From assembly GCF_001461825.1 (NCBI RefSeq), contig NZ_LLZC01000012.1, forward strand, positions 434,001-498,000: a DNA stretch of 64,000 nt. Reading direction: 5' to 3'. Below, piece by piece: positions 1 to 7,537 of the stretch. Under the pieces are notes generated by a model that ran no database searches, had not been told where the DNA came from, and saw only the letters and a list, made by a program, of their open reading frames with translations. Origin of the DNA: Bacillus velezensis. Lineage in GTDB: Bacteria; Bacillota; Bacilli; Bacillales; Bacillaceae. Every line of letters begins with the position of its first letter. The stretch's first letter is position 1. Position numbers and translations under genes: made by a program.

Positions 1-266
1 ACCAGCTTGCAAAAGAATACGCCTCCGATTATGAAGGAGAGGTTCTGGAAATCATTCCGGAAGAGGCGTTTAAAGAGTCTGATGAAGACGGCATGTTCGT
101 CGGCTATACGGACAATTACATGAAAGTCGTCTTCAAAGGCACGGAAGATGTAATCGGCAAACTTGTCAAAGTCAAAATTCAAAAAGCGGGCTATCCGTAT
201 AACGAAGGACAATTCGTCCGCGTCGTTGAGGATGAAATGACCCGGAACATGCGCATGTCTTCATAA
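1..266 (+). CDS. mtaB: MtaB, tRNA methylthiotransferase, C-terminal end (partial)
   Basis: Only the last 87 codons are present, read in the frame ending with TAA at 264-266. They form the small C-terminal TRAM RNA-binding domain, with the typical pattern of a glycine-containing turn (GYTDNYMKVVF) followed by the VGxxxxVxI-like strand (IGKLVKVKIQKAG). The family (radical-SAM methylthiotransferases, MiaB/MtaB type) adds a methylthio group to N6-threonylcarbamoyladenosine at tRNA position 37. The catalytic and iron-sulfur parts lie outside the window. I name it MtaB (YqeV) rather than MiaB from the neighbouring yqeW and rpsU, which follow yqeV in B. subtilis. Confidence 0.85.
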   Translation, partial: QLAKEYASDYEGEVLEIIPEEAFKESDEDGMFVGYTDNYMKVVFKGTEDVIGKLVKVKIQKAGYPYNEGQFVRVVEDEMTRNMRMSS

Positions 267-271
267 CAGAT

Positions 272-305
272 AAAAAAACCGGTGCCTTCCCGCATCGGTT
301 TTTTT
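272..305. terminator. Bidirectional terminator between mtaB and yqeW
   Basis: A GC-rich stem (CCGGTGC pairing with GCATCGG, one G-U pair) is flanked by an A-run on the left and a T-run on the right. It can end transcripts from both convergent genes. Confidence 0.85.
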
Positions 306-1227
306 ACGGTTTCGGAGGAATCAGCCTGTCAATCAGCCGGTAAAACAAATGTGTGAACGGCAGAAACAATAAGGCGGTGACTACGTTAAATAACAGGCTG
401 AAATGCGCAATCATCTGCGCGGGATCATCAGACAGGCGCTCCGTAAAACCTGCTGATGCGGACAGGAAGGGAAATACGAGCAGCACGCCGAGAATATTAA
501 ACACAACGTGAGCACCGGCGGTCTGTCTGGCGGCATAACCGCCTGAAACAGCAGCCATGACGGCCGTGACGCATGTCCCGATATTAGATCCCAGAACGAC
601 GCTGACCGCTTGTTCAATGCCGATCACCCCTTCGTTCATAAAACTCATCAAAATGCCGATGCAGACGGAGCTTGAATGAATGATTGCCGTCAATATCATA
701 CCGATAAAAAGAGCGGACCAGCTCGAATCATTCACATGTCGCAAAACCTCCGCCCCCGCCTTCATTTCTGTCAGCGGAACGGCGAGCCGGCTGAAGCATG
801 TGATGCAAAAAAAGATGATGCCGAGACCGAGGAAGCTTATGCCGATCTGTCTGAACGGATATTTACGGATGAGGATAAACACAAGGCCTCCGATAAAAAG
901 CACCCAAATGAGCACATCCATTTTTATGGCTAAAAACTCCGTCGTAAACGTGGAGCCGACATTCGTGCCGAGAATCATCGGAATGGTCCGTTTAAAAGAT
1001 AAAGCGCCTGCGCTGACAAAGCCGATGACAATGACCATGAAGGCTGAGCTGCTCTGAAGAAAACCAGTGAATACGATGCTTATGAGAAAAGCTTTCAAAG
1101 GGTGGTCGGTAAATAAGAGCAGGCTCTTCTCAATTTTTGCATAAGTTAATGCGATCAGCCCCTGTCTGAGCAGGCTCATTCCGAGTAAAAAAATCAGGAT
1201 AAGAGCGGTAAAGAGAATCAGTATCAT
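304..1227 (-). CDS. yqeW: Na+/phosphate cotransporter-like membrane protein
   Basis: About 307 residues, nearly all hydrophobic, with the two inverted QSSSA-type motifs of the Na/Pi-cotransporter family (FLQSSSAF near residue 58 and IIHSSSVC near 187), each at the start of a repeat, plus GTNVGST and GSNIGTC motifs. The family moves phosphate with sodium; whether this member does so is unproven. Start: a GTG at 1239 lies directly on the Shine-Dalgarno (AAAGGGG), so I prefer the ATG at 1227; a TTG at 1230 is also possible. It stands alone, convergent with mtaB and divergent from rpsU. Confidence 0.8.
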   Translation of the reverse strand: MILILFTALILIFLLGMSLLRQGLIALTYAKIEKSLLLFTDHPLKAFLISIVFTGFLQSSSAFMVIVIGFVSAGALSFKRTIPMILGTNVGSTFTTEFLAIKMDVLIWVLFIGGLVFILIRKYPFRQIGISFLGLGIIFFCITCFSRLAVPLTEMKAGAEVLRHVNDSSWSALFIGMILTAIIHSSSVCIGILMSFMNEGVIGIEQAVSVVLGSNIGTCVTAVMAAVSGGYAARQTAGAHVVFNILGVLLVFPFLSASAGFTERLSDDPAQMIAHFSLLFNVVTALLFLPFTHLFYRLIDRLIPPKP

Positions 1228-1300
1228 CAAATGAAACACCCCTTTCCATCATTATATAGACAAGCAGCCTTATTCATGACGGAAAAGTGAGCTCGCTTAG

Positions 1301-1329
1301 TTGACCTGACTGATGGCTTATATTATAAT
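1301..1329 (+). promoter_or_regulatory. Sigma-A promoter for rpsU-yqeY
   Basis: TTGACC, a 17-nt spacer and a perfect TATAAT. It is followed by a leader of about 65 nt ending in a strong ribosome binding site. This is one of the best sigma-A matches in the window, as expected for a ribosomal protein gene. Confidence 0.85.
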
Positions 1330-1401
1330 GTCAAAGTACATGTTTATATATGTATCTTTTTAAAGGTAGTCGATTGGTGTATTCGGAGGGAGGGAAAGAG
1401 A

Positions 1402-1575
1402 ATGTCAAAAACGGTCGTTAGAAAAAACGAATCGCTTGAAGATGCTCTTCGTCGCTTCAAACGCAGTGTATCAAAGACAGGTACTTTGCAAGAAGCAAGA
1501 AAGCGCGAATTTTATGAAAAACCTAGCGTAAAGCGCAAGAAAAAGTCAGAAGCTGCTAGAAAACGCAAATTCTAA
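1402..1575 (+). CDS. rpsU: Ribosomal protein bS21
   Basis: A 57-residue, very basic protein starting [10 protein letters not shown] and ending in the lysine/arginine-rich tail RKRKF. Length and sequence are those of small-subunit protein bS21, which sits near the 16S rRNA 3' end and the mRNA exit platform and helps initiation. The start ATG has a good Shine-Dalgarno (GGAGGGAGGG) upstream. It is followed 14 nt later by yqeY, and a strong sigma-A promoter lies upstream. Confidence 0.97.
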
Positions 1576-1589
1576 AAGAGGGTGGATTT

Positions 1590-2036
1590 ATGAGTCTTCT
1601 TGAGCGACTTAACCAAGATATGAAGCTGTATATGAAAAGCCGTGAGAAAGACAAACTGACTGTCGTTCGAATGGTGAAAGCTTCACTTCAAAACGAAGCA
1701 ATTAAGCTTAAGAAAGACAGTTTGACCGAGGATGAGGAACTTACTGTCCTATCTCGTGAACTTAAGCAACGTAAAGACTCCCTCCATGAATTTTCAAACG
1801 CTAATCGTTTAGATTTAGTAGATAAAGTTCAAAAAGAGCTGGACATTTTAGAAGTTTATTTACCGAAGCAGCTTTCTGAAGAAGAGCTGCAGACAATCGT
1901 AAATGAAACCATCGCTGAAGTCGGTGCGAGCTCCAAAGCGGACATGGGCAAAGTGATGAGTGCTATTATGCCTAAAGTAAAAGGTAAAGCTGACGGCAGC
2001 GTAATTAACAGACTTGTCAGCAGTCAATTATCTTAA
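1590..2036 (+). CDS. yqeY: YqeY, GatB/YqeY-domain protein
   Basis: 148 residues, the usual length of stand-alone YqeY proteins. The family is related to the tail domain of the amidotransferase subunit GatB, which binds tRNA; the sequence has the family hallmarks ([12 protein letters not shown] near the middle and the C-terminal [17 protein letters not shown]). The precise function in Bacillus is not known. It is co-transcribed with rpsU (14-nt gap) and followed by a terminator, so it is probably made together with a translation protein. Confidence 0.92.
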   Translation: MSLLERLNQDMKLYMKSREKDKLTVVRMVKASLQNEAIKLKKDSLTEDEELTVLSRELKQRKDSLHEFSNANRLDLVDKVQKELDILEVYLPKQLSEEELQTIVNETIAEVGASSKADMGKVMSAIMPKVKGKADGSVINRLVSSQLS

Positions 2037-2044
2037 TTGACAAG

Positions 2045-2080
2045 AAAAAAGACATCTTTCCTAGAGAGATGTCTTTTTTT
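2045..2080 (+). terminator. Terminator of rpsU-yqeY
   Basis: AAAAGACATCT pairs with AGATGTCTTTT around a short loop, followed by a run of T. It also insulates the sigma-W promoter that begins 14 nt downstream. Confidence 0.9.
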
Positions 2081-2093
2081 ATACATAAAAAAA

Positions 2094-2119
2094 TGAAACT
2101 AAAGTACATTTGTTACGTA
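2094..2119 (+). promoter_or_regulatory. Sigma-W promoter of yqeZ-floA-yqfB
   Basis: TGAAAC, exactly 16 nt, then CGTA: a perfect match to the extracytoplasmic-function sigma-W consensus. The downstream operon is a known member of the sigma-W (cell envelope stress, antibiotic and detergent) regulon in B. subtilis. Confidence 0.92.
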
Positions 2120-2158
2120 TATAAAGAAGAACGAAACGGGAAGGAGGGTATATTTGCC

Positions 2159-3475
2159 TTGTTCCGAAAAAAAACCGGAATTGCTGTTGCTCTATTGGGC
2201 TTATTTGTATTATCTTTATTAGGGGTTCAATTGAACGCGAAAGCTGATCATCCATCGGTTTATGTCATCCCGGTTGAGAAAAATGTCGAACAGGGGCTCG
2301 CCTCGTTTTTATCGCGTTCTTTCAAAGAAGCGAAGGAGTCCGGCGCGTCACACATTATTCTTGACATCAATACACCGGGAGGCGCGGTACAATCAGCCTT
2401 GGATATTGCGGATATCATCGGCCGCGCGGATGTGCCTGTTACCGCTTACGTTAATAAACGGGCGCTTTCTGCCGGAGCGTATATAGCGCTTCAGGCAGAT
2501 GAAATCTATATAGCGCCGGGCGGAAAAATGGGTGCCGCAGCCATCATCGACGGAAAAGGGAACGCGGCGGACAAAAAGGCTCAATCACTGTGGCATGCAG
2601 AAATGGAGGACGCAGCGGTTAAAAACAACCGAAATCCGAAATACGCCCTGGCCATGGCAGATCCCGCCATCAATGCAAAGGAAGCGGGCGCCCCAAAGGG
2701 AAAACTGCTGACACTGACAGCTGAAAAAGCCAAGGAAGTCGGATATTCGGAGGGCACGGTTTCAGACCTTGATGCTTTATATACAAAGCTCGGTTTTGAC
2801 AAAGCGGATGTTCACCATGCAGAAGAAGGTTTCGTCGGCAAACTGGGCAGATGGCTGACAAATCCGTTTGTTGTCCCCGTCTTATTAACGCTTGCTTTGC
2901 TTGGTTTGACCATTGAATTGTTCTCGCCGGGCCTCGGAATACCGGGTGCCGTCGGACTGACGGCCATGCTGCTGTTTTTCACCGGGCATATCGCTGCCGG
3001 ATTTGCCGGCTATGACAGCGTATTCTTATTTTGCGCGGGCTTGGTTTTTATCCTTTTAGAGATATTTCTGCCCGGAGGCATAATCGGTCTTATCGGTATT
3101 GCAGGCGTCATCGCGAGCCTCTTTCTCGCTGCGGGCAGCTTTACCGTAATGGCGGTTTCTCTCTTGATCGCCTTTGCTGTATCTATTACAGCCTTTATCA
3201 TATTAACAAGGGTGTTGGGGAAACGAATGAAATTCTTTAAAAAATTAATATTAACTGATTCAACAAGCACGGAGAGCGGTTATGTTTCAAATCAGAACCG
3301 GACGGAGCTGTTGGGAAAAGTCGGCATTACCGCTACAGCCCTCAGACCGTCAGGCACCGTCATTATTGATGATGAACGTCTGGATGTCGTCTCGGAAGGA
3401 TCATTCACTGAAAAAGACAGACAGGTGAAAGTAGTGAAAGCGGAAGGCTCACGCATTGTCGTGAGAGAAATATAG
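2159..3475 (+). CDS. yqeZ: YqeZ, NfeD-family membrane serine protease
   Basis: 438 residues. N-terminal signal/anchor (about residues 5-25), a ClpP/crotonase-like protease domain with the SPP-like nucleophile context (KRALSAGAYIAL) and general-base lysine region, then four to five transmembrane helices (about 230-370) and a C-terminal OB-fold NfeD domain (about 380-435). NfeD proteases partner with stomatin/flotillin proteins, and floA follows directly. Start: the frame is open 30 codons further upstream, but TTG at 2159 lies 10 nt after a strong AAGGAGGG and gives the family length. First gene of a sigma-W-controlled operon; likely adjusts membrane fluidity and protects against antimicrobial compounds. 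Confidence 0.9.
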   Translation: MFRKKTGIAVALLGLFVLSLLGVQLNAKADHPSVYVIPVEKNVEQGLASFLSRSFKEAKESGASHIILDINTPGGAVQSALDIADIIGRADVPVTAYVNKRALSAGAYIALQADEIYIAPGGKMGAAAIIDGKGNAADKKAQSLWHAEMEDAAVKNNRNPKYALAMADPAINAKEAGAPKGKLLTLTAEKAKEVGYSEGTVSDLDALYTKLGFDKADVHHAEEGFVGKLGRWLTNPFVVPVLLTLALLGLTIELFSPGLGIPGAVGLTAMLLFFTGHIAAGFAGYDSVFLFCAGLVFILLEIFLPGGIIGLIGIAGVIASLFLAAGSFTVMAVSLLIAFAVSITAFIILTRVLGKRMKFFKKLILTDSTSTESGYVSNQNRTELLGKVGITATALRPSGTVIIDDERLDVVSEGSFTEKDRQVKVVKAEGSRIVVREI

Positions 3476-3499
3476 ATGACAACCTTGAGGAGGAATTAG

Positions 3500-4492
3500 A
3501 TGGAACTGTCAAGTTTGGCGATTTTAGCATTAGTTGCTGCTGCCATTATTGTGTTAGCCATATTCTTCACCTTTGTACCGGTGATGCTATGGATTTCGGC
3601 GCTTGCGGCAGGAGTCAGAATCAGCATTTTTACTTTGGTCGGGATGAGGCTGCGGCGCGTCATACCAAGCCGCGTTGTCAATCCGTTAATTAAAGCGCAC
3701 AAAGCCGGCCTATCCGCAACAACAAATCAGCTCGAAAGCCATTATCTGGCCGGAGGTAATGTCGACAGGGTGGTCAATGCCCTGATTGCGGCACAGCGCG
3801 CCAATATTGAGCTGACATTTGAACGCTGCGCAGCCATTGACCTGGCCGGGCGTGACGTATTGGAAGCCGTACAGATGAGCGTCAATCCGAAGGTCATTGA
3901 AACACCGTTTATCGCGGGTGTCGCCATGGACGGAATTGAAGTAAAGGCAAAAGCCAGAATCACGGTAAGAGCCAATATCGAGCGCCTTGTCGGAGGAGCG
4001 GGAGAAGAGACGGTTGTCGCCCGTGTCGGAGAAGGGATTGTCTCGACAATCGGTTCTTCACACAATCATAAAAAAGTGCTTGAAAATCCTGATATGATTT
4101 CGCAGACCGTACTTGGCAAAGGGCTGGATTCAGGCACCGCATTTGAAATTCTTTCGATTGACATTGCCGACGTTGATATCGGCAAAAACATCGGAGCGAT
4201 TCTTCAGACGGATCAGGCAGAAGCAGACAAAAACATTGCGCAGGCCAAAGCCGAAGAGCGCCGCGCCATGGCGGTCGCCCAAGAGCAGGAAATGCGCGCT
4301 CGCGTAGAAGAAATGCGTGCAAAAGTCGTGGAAGCAGAAGCCGAAGTGCCGCTTGCGATGGCAGAAGCGTTGCGTGAAGGAAACATCGGCGTCATGGACT
4401 ATATGAACATAAAAAATATCGACGCGGATACGGACATGAGGGATTCTATCGGCAAGCTGACGAATGACCAGCAAGATGAAGACCAACAATAA
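3500..4492 (+). CDS. floA: Flotillin-like protein FloA
   Basis: 330 residues. A hydrophobic N-terminal hairpin (about residues 5-45) anchors the protein; an SPFH/band-7 domain follows, then a long helical region rich in EA/AEE repeats (about 230-300), typical of flotillin oligomers. FloA organises functional membrane microdomains and recruits signalling and secretion proteins. The Shine-Dalgarno GAGGAGG is well placed. It lies 24 nt after the NfeD protease YqeZ, the usual SPFH-NfeD pairing, and shares the sigma-W promoter. Confidence 0.95.
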   Translation: MELSSLAILALVAAAIIVLAIFFTFVPVMLWISALAAGVRISIFTLVGMRLRRVIPSRVVNPLIKAHKAGLSATTNQLESHYLAGGNVDRVVNALIAAQRANIELTFERCAAIDLAGRDVLEAVQMSVNPKVIETPFIAGVAMDGIEVKAKARITVRANIERLVGGAGEETVVARVGEGIVSTIGSSHNHKKVLENPDMISQTVLGKGLDSGTAFEILSIDIADVDIGKNIGAILQTDQAEADKNIAQAKAEERRAMAVAQEQEMRARVEEMRAKVVEAEAEVPLAMAEALREGNIGVMDYMNIKNIDADTDMRDSIGKLTNDQQDEDQQ

Positions 4493-4519
4493 CCTCTCTA
4501 TTAAGGAGGGAGCCGCTAT

Positions 4520-4954
4520 ATGCACGAGATTCTGACAAATCCGCTCGTCATTGCCGCCGTCATCGGCATTATATCGGCAATATTCGGCAAGAAAAACAAG
4601 GATGAAAAACGTCCGCCGGGTACACGTCCCGGAAATCAGGCAAAAAAGCAGGATCAAAAACAGCCGCAGAAAGAGCATAAGCCGGAAGCGGAAGAATTGC
4701 CTGCCGTTTCAAAAGAGAACCCTTTTGAGCAAAAAAGAAGGGAAGCTGAAAAGCGCCTAGCGGAGACGGAGCAGATGTTTAACGGGATTGAACATAAGCT
4801 GACATCCGCACGCGCACGAAACGCGTCTCTGAAGAAATCAGCCCTCAAAATAAATAAAGAAACTGCGGTCCAAGGCATTATATTCAGTGAGGTTTTGGGT
4901 CCGCCCCGTGCAAAAAAACCGCACCGGACCATGCGGAACATCGGTAAAAAATAA
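4520..4954 (+). CDS. yqfB: YqfB, small charged membrane-anchored protein
   Basis: 144 residues: a single hydrophobic stretch at about 8-24 (LVIAAVIGIISAIFG) followed by a strongly charged, low-complexity region rich in K, E, Q and P. I know no catalytic motif. It is third in the sigma-W operon after floA (27-nt gap, AAGGAGGG Shine-Dalgarno), so a role at the membrane microdomain is plausible but unproven. Confidence 0.85.
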   Translation: MHEILTNPLVIAAVIGIISAIFGKKNKDEKRPPGTRPGNQAKKQDQKQPQKEHKPEAEELPAVSKENPFEQKRREAEKRLAETEQMFNGIEHKLTSARARNASLKKSALKINKETAVQGIIFSEVLGPPRAKKPHRTMRNIGKK

Positions 4955-4959
4955 AGTGT

Positions 4960-5010
4960 TAGAACCCCTTTTCAAATCATACATATGAGATGAAAGGGGG
5001 TTCTTTTTTT
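4960..5010 (+). terminator. Terminator of the yqeZ operon, overlapping the yqfC ribosome binding site
   Basis: AGAACCCCTTTTCA pairs with TGAAAGGGGGTTCT around an 18-nt loop, followed by TTTTTTT. The 3' arm contains GAAAGGGGG, the only Shine-Dalgarno for yqfC, whose ATG follows the T-run directly. The loop contains CATACAT (4978-4984), which resembles a sigma-E -10 element. Confidence 0.85.
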
Positions 5011-5293
5011 ATGGGGCAAAGAAAGAATCGTGTAAAGGCATGGCTGACAAGAGCATTGGAAATTCCCCCGGACGTTATGATGGATCTGCCTCGTATTACG
5101 ATGGTCGGCAGACTTCATATCTACATAGAGAATCACAGAGGCCTCCTGCTGTTCAGCGAAGAAGAAGTCAGGCTGATGCTCAAGCAGGGGCAATGTATCA
5201 TATCAGGAAAAAACTTGGTCATTAAGGCAATCCTTCCTGAGGAAATTCTTTTGGAAGGCACGATAGATCACGTACGATATGTCGATTCATAAA
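5011..5293 (+). CDS. yqfC: YqfC, conserved sporulation protein
   Basis: 93 residues beginning MGQRKNRVKAWL, the length of the YabP/YqfC family. The family is found in endospore formers; yqfC and yqfD are reported in the mother-cell sigma-E regulon of B. subtilis (from memory). No enzymatic motif is visible. Start: an ATG seven codons upstream exists at 4990, but GAAAGGGGG at 4992-5000 fits the ATG at 5011, with a 10-nt spacer made mostly of the terminator T-run. yqfD follows after 17 nt. Confidence 0.88.
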
Positions 5294-5309
5294 GCCGGGG
5301 GGAAATAAT

Positions 5310-6494
5310 GTGAAAAACAAATGGCTGTCATTTTTTTCGGGTAAAGTCCAAGTAGAAGTCAAAGGAAAAGGGATTGAACGGCTGCTGAATGAATGCACGA
5401 GAAACGGAATCGCCATCTTTGCGGTGAAAAAAAAGCAAGACTGTGTCCTGCTGATGATTCAGCTTCAGGATGTACATGCTTTCAGAAGAGTCATCAGAAA
5501 ACATGAATGCAAAGCAAGCTTTACAAAAAGAAAGGGTCTTCCCTTTCTGCTTCTCAAATCAAAATTAAACCTGGGCTTCACTGCGGGATTTGTGATATTT
5601 TTTGTTATATTGTTTCTTTTGTCCAACATGATTTGGGAAATTGATATTAAAGGGGCCAAGCCCGAAACCGAGCATCAGATGGTAAAGCACCTTGAAGAAA
5701 TCGGTGTGAAAAAAGGCCGTTTGCAATTTTTAATGATGACGCCGGAGAAAATTCAAAAATCATTAACAAACGGTATCGATAATATTACGTGGGTCGGTGT
5801 GGAATTGAACGGGACAGCCCTTCATATGAAAGTGGTCGAAAAAAACGAACCGACAAAAGAAAAGTACGTGAGCCCCCGCCATATCGTTGCCAAAAAGAAG
5901 GCGGTCATCAAAAGGATGTTCGTGCAAAAGGGGCAGCCGATGGCTTTTGTGAACGATCATGTTGACAAAGGACAGCTCCTCGTCTCAGGACTGATCGGAA
6001 ATGAAGACCGGAAAGTCGCCTCAAAAGCGGAAATTTACGGAGAAACATGGTACAAGTCAGAAGTAACCGTGCCTCTTGAAACATCATTTACGCTATATAC
6101 GGGTAAAGTAAGGACGAAGCACAAGCTGTCTTTCGGATCATGGGGCGTGCCTTTTTGGGGCTTTGAATTTAATGAGAAGCCGCTGAAACATCCGAAAACA
6201 GAGGAAGAAAAGCATCGGTTTCAATTTCTGGGGATGAAGCTTCCGGTTTCTTACGTTCAAGAACAGACAAGAGAAAGTGAAACATCCGTGCGGACTTATA
6301 CGAAAGGCGAAGCGGTTCAGGCCGGTATCAAAATGGGAAGACAAGATGTAGAAAAGCGATTAAACGGCAGCGGAGAGGTGGAAAGTGAAAAAGTTTTGCA
6401 CCAATCCGTTGAGAATGGTAAAGTAAAGTTGATTATTCTCTACCAAGTTATAGAAGATATCGTTCAAACCACACCTATTGTTCAGGGAGACTAA
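5310..6494 (+). CDS. yqfD: YqfD, sporulation membrane protein
   Basis: 394 residues starting at GTG, behind a GGGGGGAA ribosome binding site. One transmembrane helix is visible at about residues 90-108 (LGFTAGFVIFFVILFLLSN); the rest is soluble, with a POTRA-like region after the helix. The protein belongs to the YqfD (SpoIV-like) family of sporulation proteins. It is co-transcribed with yqfC and is followed 3 nt later by phoH. Confidence 0.9.
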   Translation: MKNKWLSFFSGKVQVEVKGKGIERLLNECTRNGIAIFAVKKKQDCVLLMIQLQDVHAFRRVIRKHECKASFTKRKGLPFLLLKSKLNLGFTAGFVIFFVILFLLSNMIWEIDIKGAKPETEHQMVKHLEEIGVKKGRLQFLMMTPEKIQKSLTNGIDNITWVGVELNGTALHMKVVEKNEPTKEKYVSPRHIVAKKKAVIKRMFVQKGQPMAFVNDHVDKGQLLVSGLIGNEDRKVASKAEIYGETWYKSEVTVPLETSFTLYTGKVRTKHKLSFGSWGVPFWGFEFNEKPLKHPKTEEEKHRFQFLGMKLPVSYVQEQTRESETSVRTYTKGEAVQAGIKMGRQDVEKRLNGSGEVESEKVLHQSVENGKVKLIILYQVIEDIVQTTPIVQGD

Positions 6495-6497
6495 AGA

Positions 6498-7457
6498 ATG
6501 GCAGAACATTTACTTGCGATTAATCACAAACTGAAAAGCCCGGACGAAGCACTTTCTTTGTTCGGCAGCCAAGATGCTTTTTTACATTTAATGGAGAAGG
6601 ATCTGGGCATTAGCCTCATCACACGCGGTGAAACCATTTACGTTTCCGGGAATGATGAAACATTTGAGATCGCTGACAGATTATTGGGCTCGCTCCTTAC
6701 TTTAATTCGCAAGGGGATCGAGATTTCGGAACGTGATGTGCTGTATGCCGTGAAAATGGCAAAAAAAGATGAACTGGACTATTTTGAAAGCATGTATGAA
6801 GAGGAAATAACGAAAACGGCAAAAGGCAAACCGATCCGTGTCAAAACCATCGGCCAAAGAGAATATGTGGCGGCGATGAAGAAAAACGACATGGTGTTCG
6901 GCATCGGGCCGGCGGGAACCGGCAAAACTTATTTGGCGGTCGTAAAAGCGGTGCACGCTTTAAAAAACGGCCACATTAAAAAAATCATTTTAACAAGACC
7001 CGCTGTGGAAGCCGGCGAGAGCCTCGGCTTTCTGCCCGGAGATTTAAAGGAAAAAGTAGATCCTTATCTGCGCCCGCTGTATGACGCGCTCCATGATGTG
7101 CTCGGAAGCGATCATACTGAGCGTCTTATGGAAAGAGGGGTTATCGAAATCGCCCCGCTTGCCTATATGAGAGGGCGGACGCTTGACGACGCGTATGTGA
7201 TTCTTGATGAAGCCCAGAATACCACTCCCGCTCAAATGAAAATGTTTTTGACGAGATTGGGTTTTGGCTCTAAAATGATCATTACGGGCGACGTAAGCCA
7301 AATTGACCTGCCGAAAGGCGTCACATCGGGACTTGCAGTAGCGAAGGACATGCTGAAGGACGTAAACGGCATCTCCGTGATTGAACTTGACCAGACAGAT
7401 GTGGTCAGGCATCCGCTTGTTGCAAAAATTATTGAAGCTTATGATAAGCAAAAGTAA
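6498..7457 (+). CDS. phoH: PhoH-family ATPase
   Basis: 319 residues. A short N-terminal KH-like region is followed by the P-loop domain: Walker A GIGPAGTGKT at 135-144 and Walker B VILDEAQN about 100 residues later, with the family motif TRPAVEAGESLGFLPG. PhoH proteins are ATPases related to superfamily 1 helicases and are often linked to RNA metabolism and to YbeY; here ybeY is two genes downstream. The Shine-Dalgarno is AGGGAG. It ends in a clear terminator. Confidence 0.95.
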   Translation: MAEHLLAINHKLKSPDEALSLFGSQDAFLHLMEKDLGISLITRGETIYVSGNDETFEIADRLLGSLLTLIRKGIEISERDVLYAVKMAKKDELDYFESMYEEEITKTAKGKPIRVKTIGQREYVAAMKKNDMVFGIGPAGTGKTYLAVVKAVHALKNGHIKKIILTRPAVEAGESLGFLPGDLKEKVDPYLRPLYDALHDVLGSDHTERLMERGVIEIAPLAYMRGRTLDDAYVILDEAQNTTPAQMKMFLTRLGFGSKMIITGDVSQIDLPKGVTSGLAVAKDMLKDVNGISVIELDQTDVVRHPLVAKIIEAYDKQK

Positions 7458-7460
7458 TGC

Positions 7461-7497
7461 AAAAATGACCCGATCTCCCGTTATCGGGTCATTTTTA
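7461..7497 (+). terminator. Terminator after phoH
   Basis: AAATGACCCGAT pairs with ATCGGGTCATTT, followed by TTTTTATAT. Confidence 0.9.
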
Positions 7498-7537
7498 TAT
7501 GATGTGTTCCTGATGTTTCAGGGAGGAGGTTCTTGTT

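Noticed and set aside
676-1057. Open frames on the + strand opposite yqeW (85 and 125 codons)
   Set aside because: They lie wholly within a clear membrane-protein gene on the other strand, have no ribosome binding site and no recognisable protein features.
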